Assembly: GCF_963674635.1 (NCBI RefSeq)
Contig: NZ_OY771475.1
Location: 3,889,001 to 3,953,000 of the forward strand
Direction of reading: 5' to 3'
DNA from: Breoghania sp.
GTDB taxonomy: Bacteria; Pseudomonadota; Alphaproteobacteria; Rhizobiales; Stappiaceae
Length of the DNA stretch: 64,000 nucleotides
Notes under the pieces: generated by a model
What the model was told of the DNA's origin: nothing
The model's input: the letters and a program-made list of their open reading frames with translations, nothing else
Databases searched by the model: none
Made by a program: the position numbers and the translations under genes
Part shown: one piece after another, positions 13,695 to 22,369 of the stretch
Position numbering within the stretch: position 1 is the first letter of the stretch
How the letters are laid out: each line of letters begins with the position of its first letter

Positions 13695-14153
13695 TTACGC
13701 GGCCGTTGCCTCGATCTGCTTGTCCGCCTCGTTGGCGTTGCGGATCTCGATTCTCCGGGGCTTCATGGCCTCGGGGATCTCGCGCACGAGGTCGATGTGC
13801 AAAAGCCCGTTCTTCAGGCTGGCGCCGCGCACTTCCACATGATCAGCCAGTTGGAAGCGACGTTCGAAAGCACGCGCGGCGATGCCGCGATGAAGAATGC
13901 GGCCTTCTTCCTCTTCCTCCACCTGCTTCTCGCCCTTCACGACCAGAATCGATTCCTTCGATTCGATCGACAGGTCTTCTTCGGCAAAACCGGCCACCGC
14001 CATGGTGATGCGGTAGGCATTCTCGCCGGTCAGCTCGATGTTGTAGGGCGGATAGCCGGCATTGGACTCGTTGCCTGCGTTGTCGAGCATCGAGAACAGG
14101 CGGTCAAAGCCAACGGTGGAACGATAGAGGGGGGTAAGATCGAAATGACGCAT
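13695..14153 (-). CDS. Small heat-shock protein, Hsp20/IbpA type
   Basis: ATP-independent holdase chaperone, 152 residues. The alpha-crystallin domain runs from about 38 to 128 ([22 protein letters not shown], through [20 protein letters not shown] residues, to [17 protein letters not shown], ending in the IEI motif). The N-terminus [17 protein letters not shown] is typical of alphaproteobacterial IbpA/HspA. The start at 14153 has an excellent Shine-Dalgarno sequence (AAAGGAGGA, 7-8 bases before ATG). A longer in-frame N-terminal extension exists but precedes this site and looks non-coding. Heat regulation is expected; no clear ROSE thermometer was found. Confidence 0.93.
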   Translation of the reverse strand: MRHFDLTPLYRSTVGFDRLFSMLDNAGNESNAGYPPYNIELTGENAYRITMAVAGFAEEDLSIESKESILVVKGEKQVEEEEEGRILHRGIAARAFERRFQLADHVEVRGASLKNGLLHIDLVREIPEAMKPRRIEIRNANEADKQIEATAA

Positions 14154-14547
14154 CTGAAGGTCCTCCTTTGAGCGACTCATCGGTTGAAACGCCGTCCCTT
14201 CCTTCGCGCACCCGATCATCGCCATCACACCGTTGAAGAACGGGGTGCGGGACACGGAAGGAACGATCCGGCGCTTTTCTTCGCCCGCCGTCATTGGCCG
14301 GGCGCAAACGCCGATCAGCGGGCCCGTCTGGCACCCGCAGACCATAGGTGGGCATGCCCTTTTCGCGATTCAAGGGCTTGGCCTCTGCCTGCGTTGAAAT
14401 CTCCGGAAATCGGCCGTTTCGCTCCGCATTTGCGCAAGCTGCGTTCTCATGAACGGTACCTGAACGCGGGCTTCGGGAAGCATTCAGGGCGGCTTTGCGA
14501 AAGTCCCTCCATCACACCGGGACATCCTCACGAGAAGGAGAGACAAG
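14154..14547. other. Divergent promoter region, hsp20 / secreted basic protein
   Basis: 394 bp without a convincing gene. It presumably holds the hsp20 heat-shock promoter and the promoter of the gene at 14548. No clear consensus elements or RNA structure could be assigned. Confidence 0.5.
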
Positions 14548-15006
14548 ATGACCGCATCAACCGCACAGCCCCGCAGGCTCCGCCGCTTTGCCGCCCGTGC
14601 CCTGGGCGCACTCACCGCACTGACGCTGGTCGCCGGCATGGCGCAAGGGGTTCAGGCCGGTGAACGCACTGACCAGCGTGCCGCCGCCGCCACCTCCGCG
14701 CAGCGCCTGCATCGTGCCGATCACCGCGCAACGCCCGTCATCCGCATCGATCATCGCCGCCACGACCGCTATCGCCATGATCGCTATCGCCGTGATCATC
14801 GTCAGATGAACCGGCGCGACGTTGTCCACTTCCTGCGTGCGCGGGGGTTCCATCGCATCCACGATGTGCGTCGTGCCGGCCCGGTCTACCGGGTGCGGGC
14901 GGTGGGGCGCGGCGGGCATCCGGTGCGCGTGGCGGTGAACGCCCGTACCGGCCGCATTCTGGATGTCCATCGCCTCGGCCACGGGCGTCCCTATCGTCGC
15001 TGGTAG
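14548..15006 (+). CDS. Secreted His/Arg-rich basic protein, unknown function
   Basis: 152 residues. A signal peptide is seen at about 1-37 (twin Arg/Lys region, hydrophobic LGALTALTLVAGMAQGVQAG). A low-complexity segment rich in His, Arg, Asp and Tyr follows (RRHDRYRHDRYRRDHR, about 69-85), then a C-terminal domain of about 60 residues (VVHFLRARGFHRIHDVRRAG, VYRVRAVGRGG, VAVNARTGRILDV) that resembles a single PepSY-like unit. The ribosome-binding site GAGAAGGAGAG supports ATG 14548. Periplasmic or exported location inferred. The His-rich stretch could bind metal, but that is speculative. Confidence 0.7.
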   Translation: MTASTAQPRRLRRFAARALGALTALTLVAGMAQGVQAGERTDQRAAAATSAQRLHRADHRATPVIRIDHRRHDRYRHDRYRRDHRQMNRRDVVHFLRARGFHRIHDVRRAGPVYRVRAVGRGGHPVRVAVNARTGRILDVHRLGHGRPYRRW

Positions 15007-15137
15007 GCCTTGGCCCTGAATTCAGCCTCAGGGACGGACCTCGGTTCGTCCCTGCAACTTCGACACATGAGCCTTTGCGGCGTCGCCTTCGGGCGGCGAT
15101 CCGAACTGGCCGGTTGTGGGCGGCGTGAGGCTTCGCT

Positions 15138-16130
15138 ATGACAGAGGCAACGCAGCGCGCTGCGCCCTGTTCGCCGGACCCGCCCATGGACCTCGTTGCG
15201 CATCCCAAAAATCCCATTCCCACCGGTGTGCATGCCGGTTTCGTGACCACCGATGATGGTCGCAGGATCCGATATGCCCGCTTCGATGCGGTGGAATCGC
15301 CGTTGCAAGGCACGGTGACCATCTTTCAGGGACGGGCGGAGTTCATCGAGAAATATTTCGAGACCGTGCAGGACTTGCGCGCCCGCGGCTTTGCCGTGGT
15401 GGCGTTCGACTGGCGCGGGCAGGGCGGTTCCGAGCGGCTGATTTCCGGCTCCCGGCGCGGCTATGTGGACAGTTTCGAAGAATATGTCCATGACGCGATG
15501 GCCGTCATCGAACAGGTCAGCCTGCCCGATTGTCCCGGCCCCCATTACGGGCTCACCCATTCCATGGGCGGGCTGGTGGCGCTTCTGGGGCACAAACGGC
15601 TGCGCACGGTGTTTGAACGGGTCGTGATGTGCGCCCCGCTGTTCGGGCTGGGGAAATTCGCCCCCAGCGAGAGCTTCGTAGGGCCTCTGGCGGCGGTCGC
15701 GACCCTGACCGGCTTTGCGGAACGGCCGCTGGCGCTCACCGATACAAAGGCTGCGGCCAATCCGTTCGAAGGCAATCCCCTCACTCATGATGCGCATCGC
15801 TTCGAGCGCATGATGGCCCTGCTGGACAAGGCCCCGGAACTCGATACCGGGCCCGCCACGATCGGCTGGCTCAACGCGGCCTGCCGGGCCATGCGCCATG
15901 TGCGCGAGGACGGCTTTGCTCCGCAGGTCTCGCTGCCCGTTCTGTTCGTGGCCGCCGGGGCGGATGAGGTTGTGTCAAGCAGGGCGACGGAAGAGCTCGC
16001 CTCGCGCATGCGTGCGGCCGGGTTCGTGGAAATCCCCGGCGCACGGCACGAGCTGATGGCGGAAGCGAAGCGCTTCCGGGAGCAGTTCTGGGCCGCCTTC
16101 GATGCGTTCATCCCCGGCAGCGAGGGCTGA
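15138..16130 (+). CDS. Alpha/beta hydrolase, lysophospholipase (PldB-like)
   Basis: 330-residue serine hydrolase of the monoacylglycerol lipase/PldB type, predicted to release fatty acids from lysophospholipids or monoacylglycerols. Features are the oxyanion region FQGRAEFIEKYFE, VVAFDWRGQGGS, and a nucleophile elbow with Ser in GLTHSMGG, where Thr-His replaces the more usual Gly-His. The acid is likely Asp in FVAAGADEVV and the catalytic His in PGARHELMAE. No signal peptide is visible. ATG 15138 and ATG 15186 (MDLVAHP) are both possible; the second gives a more family-like N-terminus. It converges on hisN with a 14-bp gap. Confidence 0.85.
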   Translation: MTEATQRAAPCSPDPPMDLVAHPKNPIPTGVHAGFVTTDDGRRIRYARFDAVESPLQGTVTIFQGRAEFIEKYFETVQDLRARGFAVVAFDWRGQGGSERLISGSRRGYVDSFEEYVHDAMAVIEQVSLPDCPGPHYGLTHSMGGLVALLGHKRLRTVFERVVMCAPLFGLGKFAPSESFVGPLAAVATLTGFAERPLALTDTKAAANPFEGNPLTHDAHRFERMMALLDKAPELDTGPATIGWLNAACRAMRHVREDGFAPQVSLPVLFVAAGADEVVSSRATEELASRMRAAGFVEIPGARHELMAEAKRFREQFWAAFDAFIPGSEG

Positions 16131-16144
16131 GCGGGGCGCCTTTG

Positions 16145-16960
16145 TCAGGCCGGGCACTTCGCCAGATCGCGCAGCACGATTTCGTGCAGCGCGGGATCGC
16201 CGCTCGCCACGATCCGACCGCCATCGGTCGCGGGACCCCCGGTCCAGGTGGTGATGAGGCCGCCGGCCCCTTCGATGATGGGCACAAGCGCCGCCACGTC
16301 GTAGTTCTGAAGGCCCGATTCGATCACCAGATCCGCCTGTCCGGCGGCCAGCATGCAGTAGCCGTAGCAATCGGTGCCGTAGCGGGCGAGGCGGGCCGCG
16401 CGTTCGATGGCATCATAGACGGGGCGCTCATTGGCATCGAAGAGGGCTGGGGTGGTGGTGAAGAGAACGGCGTCCGACAGATTTGCGCAGGCGCGCGTCG
16501 ACAGCTTTCCCTCGCCGTGCGGGCCGCGATACCAGGCCTGCTTGCCGGTGCCGAAGAACCGCTCGCCAATATAGGGCTGAGCCATCATGCCAAAGGCGGG
16601 TTTTCCTGCCCTCATCAGGCCGATAAGCGTGCCCCACAGCGGGACGCCGGAAATGAAGGAGCGTGTGCCGTCGATGGGATCGAGCACCCAGACATGTTCC
16701 GCATCGCTCTGGTGAGCGCCGTATTCCTCGCCCACGATGCCATGATCGGGCAGGTGTTCCTCGATCAACGCCCGCATGGCCCGTTCCGCCCCGCGGTCGG
16801 CTTCCGTCACCGGGTCGTAGCGGCGCACGTCATCGGCGGGCGTGTCGCGCGAGCCCTTGTTGTCCACCTGAATTGAGGTGCGGAAGCCGGAAATCGCAAC
16901 CTCTCCCGCCGCATCGGCAAGGCGGTGGATGAAGGCGAGGATGTCCTGATCGGATTGCAT
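16145..16960 (-). CDS. hisN: Histidinol-phosphatase, inositol monophosphatase family
   Basis: 271-residue Mg-dependent phosphatase of the IMPase superfamily, most similar in motif layout to HisN, which removes phosphate from histidinol phosphate in histidine synthesis. Metal-binding motifs visible are GEEYG, DPIDGTRSFISG and the C-terminal YDVAALVPIIEGAGG, where Tyr-Asp stands in place of the Trp-Asp of many IMPases. Assignment to HisN rather than generic IMPase or SuhB rests on RSFISGVPLWGTLIGL and on its context next to an N-formylglutamate amidohydrolase and cpdR, an order seen in related rhizobial genomes. A second IMPase lies at the window end. Confidence 0.82.
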   Translation of the reverse strand: MQSDQDILAFIHRLADAAGEVAISGFRTSIQVDNKGSRDTPADDVRRYDPVTEADRGAERAMRALIEEHLPDHGIVGEEYGAHQSDAEHVWVLDPIDGTRSFISGVPLWGTLIGLMRAGKPAFGMMAQPYIGERFFGTGKQAWYRGPHGEGKLSTRACANLSDAVLFTTTPALFDANERPVYDAIERAARLARYGTDCYGYCMLAAGQADLVIESGLQNYDVAALVPIIEGAGGLITTWTGGPATDGGRIVASGDPALHEIVLRDLAKCPA

Positions 16961-17154
16961 GGCGGTTGTGTCTTTCTGCGTGGCGGAGGCCAGATCGGGC
17001 CTCGTGTTTCCCTGACGGAGAGGAACGGCGCGACTATAGTTCCAACTTCGCCCGATTTTGTCGCAACTTCAGCCTTTTCCCGCGAAAATTCGCCCAATGT
17101 GCCAGGCGCTTGCGTCGAACGGGACAGGTGGGCTGATTTCGCTTGCCGGGAGTA

Positions 17155-17273
17155 TTGACATTTGTGCGCTGCGGTGGCAGATTGTGCAGTGCGATATGGC
17201 TTCATATCGCAGCCCTTCTTGGGCGTTTCCTCCCTAGACTTCAGGCCGCTCATGTTCGAGCGGCCTTTTTTTT
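17155..17273 (+). ncRNA. mmgR: MmgR/alpha-r8-type small RNA with promoter and terminator
   Basis: A perfect -35 (TTGACA, 17155-17160) and a weak -10 (AGATTG, 17179-17184) predict a transcript from about 17190. The RNA has a hairpin GCGATATG-GCTT-CATATCGC (17191-17210), an unpaired stretch with TTTCCTCCCT (17226-17235) and a terminator hairpin GGCCGCTC/GAGCGGCC followed by eight T (17244-17273). The length of about 83 nt, the two-hairpin layout and the decanucleotide match the published alphaproteobacterial MmgR family, which limits polyhydroxybutyrate accumulation in Sinorhizobium. The CCUCCC stretch would pair with Shine-Dalgarno sequences of targets. Assignment is by eye. It lies alone between hisN and an N-formylglutamate amidohydrolase. 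Confidence 0.78.
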
Positions 17274-17394
17274 ACCTTGTCACTTGTTTTCAGAAGAGAA
17301 TTTCTGCCCAGACGCGGCCACGTCGTCAAGTCGGCGGCGGGTTGCAATGGGGCTTGCGGTGCGCCGCGATGGAGGGGCAGGAGAGGGCGCGCGT

Positions 17395-18330
17395 CTATTC
17401 GGCGGCGATCGCGGGGTCGTTCAGATCCTGCGCAGGGATCGCTGTCAGGTGCCGGATGAAGGTCGTCAGGTCATTGGCCATGCGCTTGAAGCCGTCATGA
17501 ATGCAGTGTCTTGCCTCGTCCATGTAGAGGCCACGATTGATCTCGATTTGCAGCGCGTGCAGGCCCTTGGCGGGGCGGCCGTAGTGTTCGGTGATGAACC
17601 CGCCCGCATAGGGGCGGTTGCGCGCCACACGATATCCCATCGACGTCAGAATGCCTGCGGCGGCTTCGGTGAGTTCCGCAGAGCAGCTGGTCCCGTAGCG
17701 GTCGCCGAGAATGAAGTCGGGGCGCTGGAGGCCGTTATGGCCACGCACACAGGACGGCATGGAGTGGCAGTCGATCAACACCGCATGGCCAAAGGCCTGA
17801 TGGGTGGAGGTGAGCAGATCGCGCAAGGCGCGGTGATAGGGCTTGTAGAGGGTCTCGATGCGCTCAAGCCCTTCCGAGACCTCAAGGCTGCGGCCATAGA
17901 TTTCCAGACGCTCGCCCACCAGACGCGCAATCGTGCCAAGTCCACCCGCCACCCTGACGGAGCGGACATTGGCGAAAGGCGGGAGCCGGTCGCGGAACAT
18001 TTTCGGATCGAGCTCGTAGGGCTCGCGGTTCACATCGACATAGGCGCGCGGAAAAAGCGCCCGCAGCATCGGTGCGCCCAGCGGGACCGCGTTCACAAAA
18101 AGCTCGTCGACAAATGCGTCTTCGGACCGGCGGATCTGCAGGCTGTCGAGCCTGGCGTCCTGGAGAAAGGCGCGCGGATAGGAACGCCCGCTATGGGGCG
18201 AATTGAAAACGAAAGGCAGGGTCTGGCGGGGCGGCAGGAGAACATCCAGACAGTTCGTCTGGTTGAACCCGTCAATGACGATCAGGCTTTCGTCGGCCTG
18301 ATGACGGCCCAGGTTCTTCCCCACACCCAT
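17395..18330 (-). CDS. N-formylglutamate amidohydrolase (first copy)
   Basis: 311 residues. It hydrolyses N-formyl-L-glutamate to formate and glutamate, or a related N-acyl amino acid; Zn-dependent family. Motifs are VFNSPHSGRSYP (metal-binding His), FVDELF, YVDVNREPYELD, LIDCHSMPS and GFITEHYGRP with a C-terminal LQIEINRGLYMDE. ATG 18330 is chosen because sequence upstream in frame is Arg/Pro-rich and non-conserved, although no strong Shine-Dalgarno is present, so the start is uncertain. A paralogue lies at 24444-25307. Probably part of histidine or formylglutamate catabolism, but no hut genes are nearby. Confidence 0.88.
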   Translation of the reverse strand: MGVGKNLGRHQADESLIVIDGFNQTNCLDVLLPPRQTLPFVFNSPHSGRSYPRAFLQDARLDSLQIRRSEDAFVDELFVNAVPLGAPMLRALFPRAYVDVNREPYELDPKMFRDRLPPFANVRSVRVAGGLGTIARLVGERLEIYGRSLEVSEGLERIETLYKPYHRALRDLLTSTHQAFGHAVLIDCHSMPSCVRGHNGLQRPDFILGDRYGTSCSAELTEAAAGILTSMGYRVARNRPYAGGFITEHYGRPAKGLHALQIEINRGLYMDEARHCIHDGFKRMANDLTTFIRHLTAIPAQDLNDPAIAAE

Positions 18331-18801
18331 TCGCTCTATCCCGTTTCGCGCCTCTCGCGCGCAAGTCCTGTGTCGGCGAAACCCGGTTTCAGCTTCCGGT
18401 TTTCCGAAAAAAGGGGTTTTCGAGCGGCCCGCGACAGGCTTCGCGGCGCGCCAACTCCCTTGTTGATCATAGGTGCCCACAAAGCGGCGGGACTGTCCAG
18501 ACCAGAGGAAACGCGAATGGAGCCGCCCCTTGTGGTGTTGCCGATGGTGCGGTTGCCCACTGGCAGCGCCATGCGACACCTGCGACAGCCGGATCCATTC
18601 AGGTTTCACCGGATGTTTACATAGTTCGGCGGTTATGGGATGAAAAGAATTCGGATGGTGTGAGCCGCCAGGCTCGTTTGCGCAGTCGTTCGCAGTCCTG
18701 TTTCGAAAGGCCGGTTTCATAGCGGCTTCGGGCAGGGGACGCCGCGCGACCGGGTGGCGGAGCGGACGTCCGATCATATTTCTCGATCATGGTTGGGTGT
18801 G
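18331..18801. other. 471-bp divergent intergenic region
   Basis: Lies between the N-formylglutamate amidohydrolase and cpdR. The amidohydrolase frame continues open upstream but its composition is unlike a protein. No RNA gene or clear promoter element was recognised. Confidence 0.5.
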
Positions 18802-19161
18802 ATGTCGCGAATCCTTCTCGCGGAAGATGACAATGACATGCGGCGGTTTCTCGCCAAGGCATTGGAGAACGCCGGATACGACGTCGTATCCTTCGACAAT
18901 GGCATGAGCGCATATGAGCGCATTCGAGAAGAGCCCTTCACGCTGCTCCTGACCGACATCGTCATGCCGGAGATGGATGGCATCGAGCTCGCCCGACGCG
19001 CCACCCAGCTCGATCCGGATCTGAAGGTGATGTTCATCACCGGATTCGCCGCCGTGGCGCTCAATCCCGATTCGAACGCCCCCAAGGACGCCAAGGTGCT
19101 CTCCAAGCCCTTCCACCTGCGTGATCTGGTCACCGAAGTGGAACGGATGCTGGCGGCCTGA
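18802..19161 (+). CDS. cpdR: CpdR single-domain response regulator
   Basis: 119-residue stand-alone receiver domain. In Caulobacter and rhizobia, unphosphorylated CpdR primes ClpXP and brings it to the pole to degrade CtrA, PdeA and other substrates; phosphorylation through CckA-ChpT switches it off. Acidic pocket LLAEDDND, the phospho-acceptor Asp in LLLTDIVMPEMDG, the switch Thr in MFITGFAAVAL and the Lys in LSKPFHLRDL are all present. The sequence is almost the family consensus (DSNAPKDAKVLSKPFHLRDL). ATG 18802 (MSRILLAEDD) is preferred to an upstream in-frame start at 18754. rcdA, which works with it, is at 57.5 kb. Confidence 0.95.
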   Translation: MSRILLAEDDNDMRRFLAKALENAGYDVVSFDNGMSAYERIREEPFTLLLTDIVMPEMDGIELARRATQLDPDLKVMFITGFAAVALNPDSNAPKDAKVLSKPFHLRDLVTEVERMLAA

Positions 19162-19297
19162 TCTATGGCTGGGTCATCGGCAGCGGTGGCCCGGCATTCG
19201 TGGTTTCAAGGCGTGCGGATTTCCACAAAACCCATGCCATGTTTCCACAGGACGTTGCGGCGAGGCGCCGGGACGATTAAAAACCCGATCAACGGTC

Positions 19298-19326
19298 TTG
19301 CGTAGCGGTTCGGTTCCCGCTATATC
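19298..19326 (+). promoter_or_regulatory. Candidate promoter for tRNA-Val
   Basis: TTGCGT (19298-19303), a 17-bp spacer and TATATC (19321-19326), 125 bp before the tRNA. A GC-rich hairpin CGCGGCG/CGCCGCG follows at about 19336-19354. Confidence 0.35.
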
Positions 19327-19450
19327 GCTGACCACCGCGGCGGGCTTCGCCGCGAACCCGCCGACCGGTCGCTTCCCTGAAACGACCCAGCCCTTGTCGA
19401 AAGGGGATGGCTCGCAAGGATCGCGAAGCCGGTCGCAACCGAAAAGTTTC

Positions 19451-19525
19451 GGGCGTGTAGCTCAGCGGGAGAGCACTACGTTGACATCGTAGGGGTCACT
19501 GGTTCAATCCCAGTCACGCCCACCA
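19451..19525 (+). tRNA. tRNA-Val (GAC)
   Basis: Complete cloverleaf: acceptor GGGCGTG/CACGCCC, D arm GCTC...GAGC, anticodon stem CTACG/CGTAG with loop TTGACAT (anticodon GAC at 19483-19485), T arm ACTGG-TTCAATC-CCAGT, discriminator A and an encoded CCA. Reads valine codons GUC/GUU. Confidence 0.98.
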
Positions 19526-19670
19526 TTTTCCCGGCCTTTTTGCTCCGCGCATGCGGAGTGGAAGTTTGTCGGAGGGTTACGGTCCGCCGGAACCCGGTGC
19601 TTCAAATTATGGATCAGGGCCCTGCCTTTCGGTGGGGCGGTGAGGATAATCCCGGACGGGAACGAGAACG

Positions 19671-19796
19671 ATGAAGATCAAGAATTCGCTCAAGGCCCTG
19701 ATGGGCCGTCACCGTGACAACCGCATGGTTCGCCGTCGTGGCCGCGTCTACATCATCAACAAGCGGAACCCGCGCTTCAAGGCTCGCCAGGGCTGA
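19671..19796 (+). CDS. rpmJ: Ribosomal protein L36, Cys-less type
   Basis: 41-residue large-subunit ribosomal protein ([14 protein letters not shown]... ending [12 protein letters not shown]). No cysteine or zinc-ribbon residues are present; this is the zinc-independent form common in alphaproteobacteria. It is very short and easily missed by gene callers. A weak ribosome-binding site (GGGAACGAG) precedes ATG 19671. It lies 145 bp after tRNA-Val and ends before a strong terminator. Confidence 0.96.
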   Translation: MKIKNSLKALMGRHRDNRMVRRRGRVYIINKRNPRFKARQG

Positions 19797-19844
19797 GGCA
19801 GCGCGGCTGGCCTTTGGTCGGCCTGCTTGTGATCGTTTCCTTCA

Positions 19845-19869
19845 GGCGCGCGGACCCCGCGCGCCTTTT
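19845..19869 (+). terminator. Terminator after rpmJ
   Basis: Stem GGCGCGCG-GACCC-CGCGCGCC followed by TTTT, 48 bp after the rpmJ stop. Confidence 0.7.
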
Positions 19870-20061
19870 GGCGTTCGGGCTATCGCGACCTCTCGGCTAT
19901 CCAGGCGCCTGACGCGTCTTTCACGCGGGCGGGCCTGTGCCGTTTTCCCTTTTGCTGATTTCTCATCAGGCGCGTCACTTCACGCCTGATTGATCGCGCT
20001 TGAGCGCATCCGGCCTTCTGCGCTTTTGACGCCAGGGCCGTCCCATGGGCATAATCCGTTC

Positions 20062-20850
20062 ATGCGCCCATTCCTTCTGTCCACCTGTTCGCCGCCAAGG
20101 CGCCTTGCCGGGTCCTGCCTGTCGGGGCTTGTGCTGCTGTTGGCCATTTCGGCGCAGGCCAGGGCCGCGTCGGATCTGCCGCCGTTGAACGCTCCCGTGC
20201 CGGTTCAGATGAACGTGCCCGATCTGACGCCGCAGGTGCCGGACATTCCGGACCTGCGCGAGGAAGTGGTGCCGGATTTCGAAGACAGCCCGATCGCTCC
20301 CGGCGAGGTTCCTCCGCCGCCGCGCGCGGATGCCCCTCAGGAGGGGGACGGGGCGGCGGAAAAGGACGCCAGGCCTGATCTCGACACGCTGTTTTCCATG
20401 CTCAGGCAAGAAGACAGCGACAAGGCGCGGGCGGGGGCGGCCCATTCCATCCAGATGCTCTGGCTGCGCTCGGGCAGCGCGACGGTGGATCTCCTGATGA
20501 CGCGCGCCGCCAAGGCCATCTCGGTGAAGAAACCCGCGCTGGCGCTTGATCTGTTGGATGCGGTGGTGCGCTACAAGCCGGACTATGCCGCAGGCTGGAA
20601 CAGGCGCGCGGCGGCCCACTTCATGGCGGGGGACATGGGCAAGGCGCTTGTCGATATCGAGCGCACCTTGGCGCTTGAGCCGCGCCACTGGGGCGCGCTG
20701 GCGGGTCTGGCGGCGATCCAGCAGGCGACCGATGATGACGCCGGTGCGCTGCGCACCTATGAGCGCATTCTGGAAATCTATCCTCATCAGGAAAAGGCGG
20801 AAAAAGCCGCCGAAGACCTGCGCAAGAGAACAGGCGGCGTCGCGCTCTAG
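20062..20850 (+). CDS. Exported TPR-repeat protein
   Basis: 262 residues. A signal sequence is seen (about 1-32, hydrophobic LSGLVLLLAISAQARA). A Pro/Asp-rich linker (about 34-105) follows, then tetratricopeptide-like helices (about 115-255: AKAISVKKPALALDLLDAVV, YKPDYAAGWNRRAAAHFMAG, ALEPRHWGALAGLAAIQQAT, ALRTYERILEIYPHQEKAEK). TPR proteins act as protein-protein scaffolds, and a periplasmic location is expected. No catalytic domain. ATG 20062 puts the signal peptide at the N-terminus; earlier in-frame codons are unlikely. Convergent with pyk across a bidirectional terminator. Partner unknown. Confidence 0.82.
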   Translation: MRPFLLSTCSPPRRLAGSCLSGLVLLLAISAQARAASDLPPLNAPVPVQMNVPDLTPQVPDIPDLREEVVPDFEDSPIAPGEVPPPPRADAPQEGDGAAEKDARPDLDTLFSMLRQEDSDKARAGAAHSIQMLWLRSGSATVDLLMTRAAKAISVKKPALALDLLDAVVRYKPDYAAGWNRRAAAHFMAGDMGKALVDIERTLALEPRHWGALAGLAAIQQATDDDAGALRTYERILEIYPHQEKAEKAAEDLRKRTGGVAL

Positions 20851-20874
20851 GAGGCCGCGATGCTGGCTTCCATC

Positions 20875-20903
20875 AAAAAGGCCGCCCCATGGGGCGGCCT
20901 TTT
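20875..20903. terminator. Bidirectional terminator (TPR gene / pyk)
   Basis: Perfectly symmetric: an A run, then GGCCGCCCC-AT-GGGGCGGCC, then TTTT. It can serve both convergent genes. Confidence 0.85.
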
Positions 20904-20932
20904 GCATTTCTTCAGACGGATAAGTCCGTCCT

Positions 20933-22369
20933 CTAGATGCCGCCCAGCCCGTCGGAGCCGACGAAGGCGATGCGCAGCATGTTGGTGGAGCCGGGGGTTC
21001 CGAAGGGAATGCCCGCGGTGATGATGATGCGCTGGCCCGGCTTTGCGAACTTGTTGGAGAACGCGATGCGGCAGGCGCGGTCGATCATCTTCTCCTCGTT
21101 GTCCGCATCCTCGGAGACCACGCAATGAGTGCCCCATACGAGCGCCATGCGCCGTGCGATGGACACCACCGGCGACAGGCAGATGATCGGCGTTGAGGGG
21201 CGCTCGCGCGCAGCGCGCAGGCCCGTGGCGCCGGACGTCGTGTAGCACACGATGGCCGCCAGGTTCAGCGTATCGGCGATCTGGCGGGCGGCGGCGGAAA
21301 TCGTGTCCGCGCCGGTCGCCTCGGGCTCGGTGCGCTGGGAGTGCATGATGTTGACGTAGTTGAGGTCCTGCTCAACCTGCTCGGCCACCCGGTTCATCGT
21401 CGCGACCGCGGCCTCCGGGTATTCGCCCGCTGCCGATTCCGCCGACAGCATCACCGCATCGGCGCCTTCGAAGACGGCGGTGGCGACGTCGGAGACCTCC
21501 GCGCGGGTGGGAACCGGCGAGGTGATCATGGATTCCAGCATCTGCGTTGCGACCACCACCGGCTTGCCGGCGCGGCGCGCGGCCCTTGTGATCTGCTTCT
21601 GGATGCCGGGCACCTTTTCGAGCGGCATTTCCACACCGAGATCGCCACGCGCGACCATCAGCGCATCGGAAAGCTCGATGATCTCGGCCAGCCGTTCCAC
21701 CGCCTGGGGCTTCTCGATCTTGGCGAGAAGCCCGGCGCGCCCGCGGGTCACCTTGCGCGCTTCGGCAAGATCCTCGGGACGCTGGATGAAGGAGAGTGCG
21801 ATCCAGTCCACATTGGCGTCCAGCGCGGCGTCGAGGTCCTTGCGGTCCTTCGGCGTGAGCGCGCTGACGGCGATGGTGGTGTCGGGCACGGAAACGCCCT
21901 TGCGGGCCGAAAGCTTGCCGCCGACTTCCACGCGTGTCGTGGCGCTGGTGGCGTCGCATTCCGTGACGACGAGTTCGATCTTGCCGTCATCAAGCAGAAG
22001 CCGATGGCCGGGTTCCAGTTCCGACAGGATTTCCGGGTGGGGCAGGAGGACGCGGGTCGCGTCGCCGGGCTCATCCTTGCTGTCGAGCACGAAAGTGGCG
22101 CCCTTTTCCAGCATCACCGATTTTTCATGGAAGGTGCCGACACGCAGTTTCGGGCCCTGAAGGTCGGCAAGAATGCCGATCGGACGGCCAAGGTCGGCTT
22201 CCACCGCGCGAATGCGCGTGACCAGCGTGTTCAGCAACGCGTGGTCCGTGTGGCTCATGTTGATGCGGAAGACGTCGGCGCCAGCTTTGAATAGAGTCTC
22301 GATCATTTTCTGATCGGACGAGGACGGGCCTAGAGTTGCAAGGATTTTGACCCGTCTGTTGCGCTTCAT
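20933..22369 (-). CDS. pyk: Pyruvate kinase
   Basis: 478 residues. Converts phosphoenolpyruvate and ADP to pyruvate and ATP, the last step of glycolysis. The N-terminus KRNRRVKILATLGPSS and the pyruvate-kinase signature (KIEKPQAVERL, then ALMVARGDLGVEMPLEKVPG) are intact, as are the substrate region MSHTDHAL and the Mg/K-binding residues. The C-terminal domain ends in PFGTPGSTNMLRIAF. Length is normal. The start overlaps the stop of the upstream DUF1036 gene by 4 bp (ATGA), so the two are translationally coupled. Confidence 0.97.
   Translation of the reverse strand: MKRNRRVKILATLGPSSSDQKMIETLFKAGADVFRINMSHTDHALLNTLVTRIRAVEADLGRPIGILADLQGPKLRVGTFHEKSVMLEKGATFVLDSKDEPGDATRVLLPHPEILSELEPGHRLLLDDGKIELVVTECDATSATTRVEVGGKLSARKGVSVPDTTIAVSALTPKDRKDLDAALDANVDWIALSFIQRPEDLAEARKVTRGRAGLLAKIEKPQAVERLAEIIELSDALMVARGDLGVEMPLEKVPGIQKQITRAARRAGKPVVVATQMLESMITSPVPTRAEVSDVATAVFEGADAVMLSAESAAGEYPEAAVATMNRVAEQVEQDLNYVNIMHSQRTEPEATGADTISAAARQIADTLNLAAIVCYTTSGATGLRAARERPSTPIICLSPVVSIARRMALVWGTHCVVSEDADNEEKMIDRACRIAFSNKFAKPGQRIIITAGIPFGTPGSTNMLRIAFVGSDGLGGI

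Noticed and set aside
14154..14200. ROSE-type RNA thermometer before hsp20
   Set aside because: The sequence before the AAAGGAGGA site lacks the conserved anti-Shine-Dalgarno UUGCU-type strand; only weak GUC/GAC pairing is possible.
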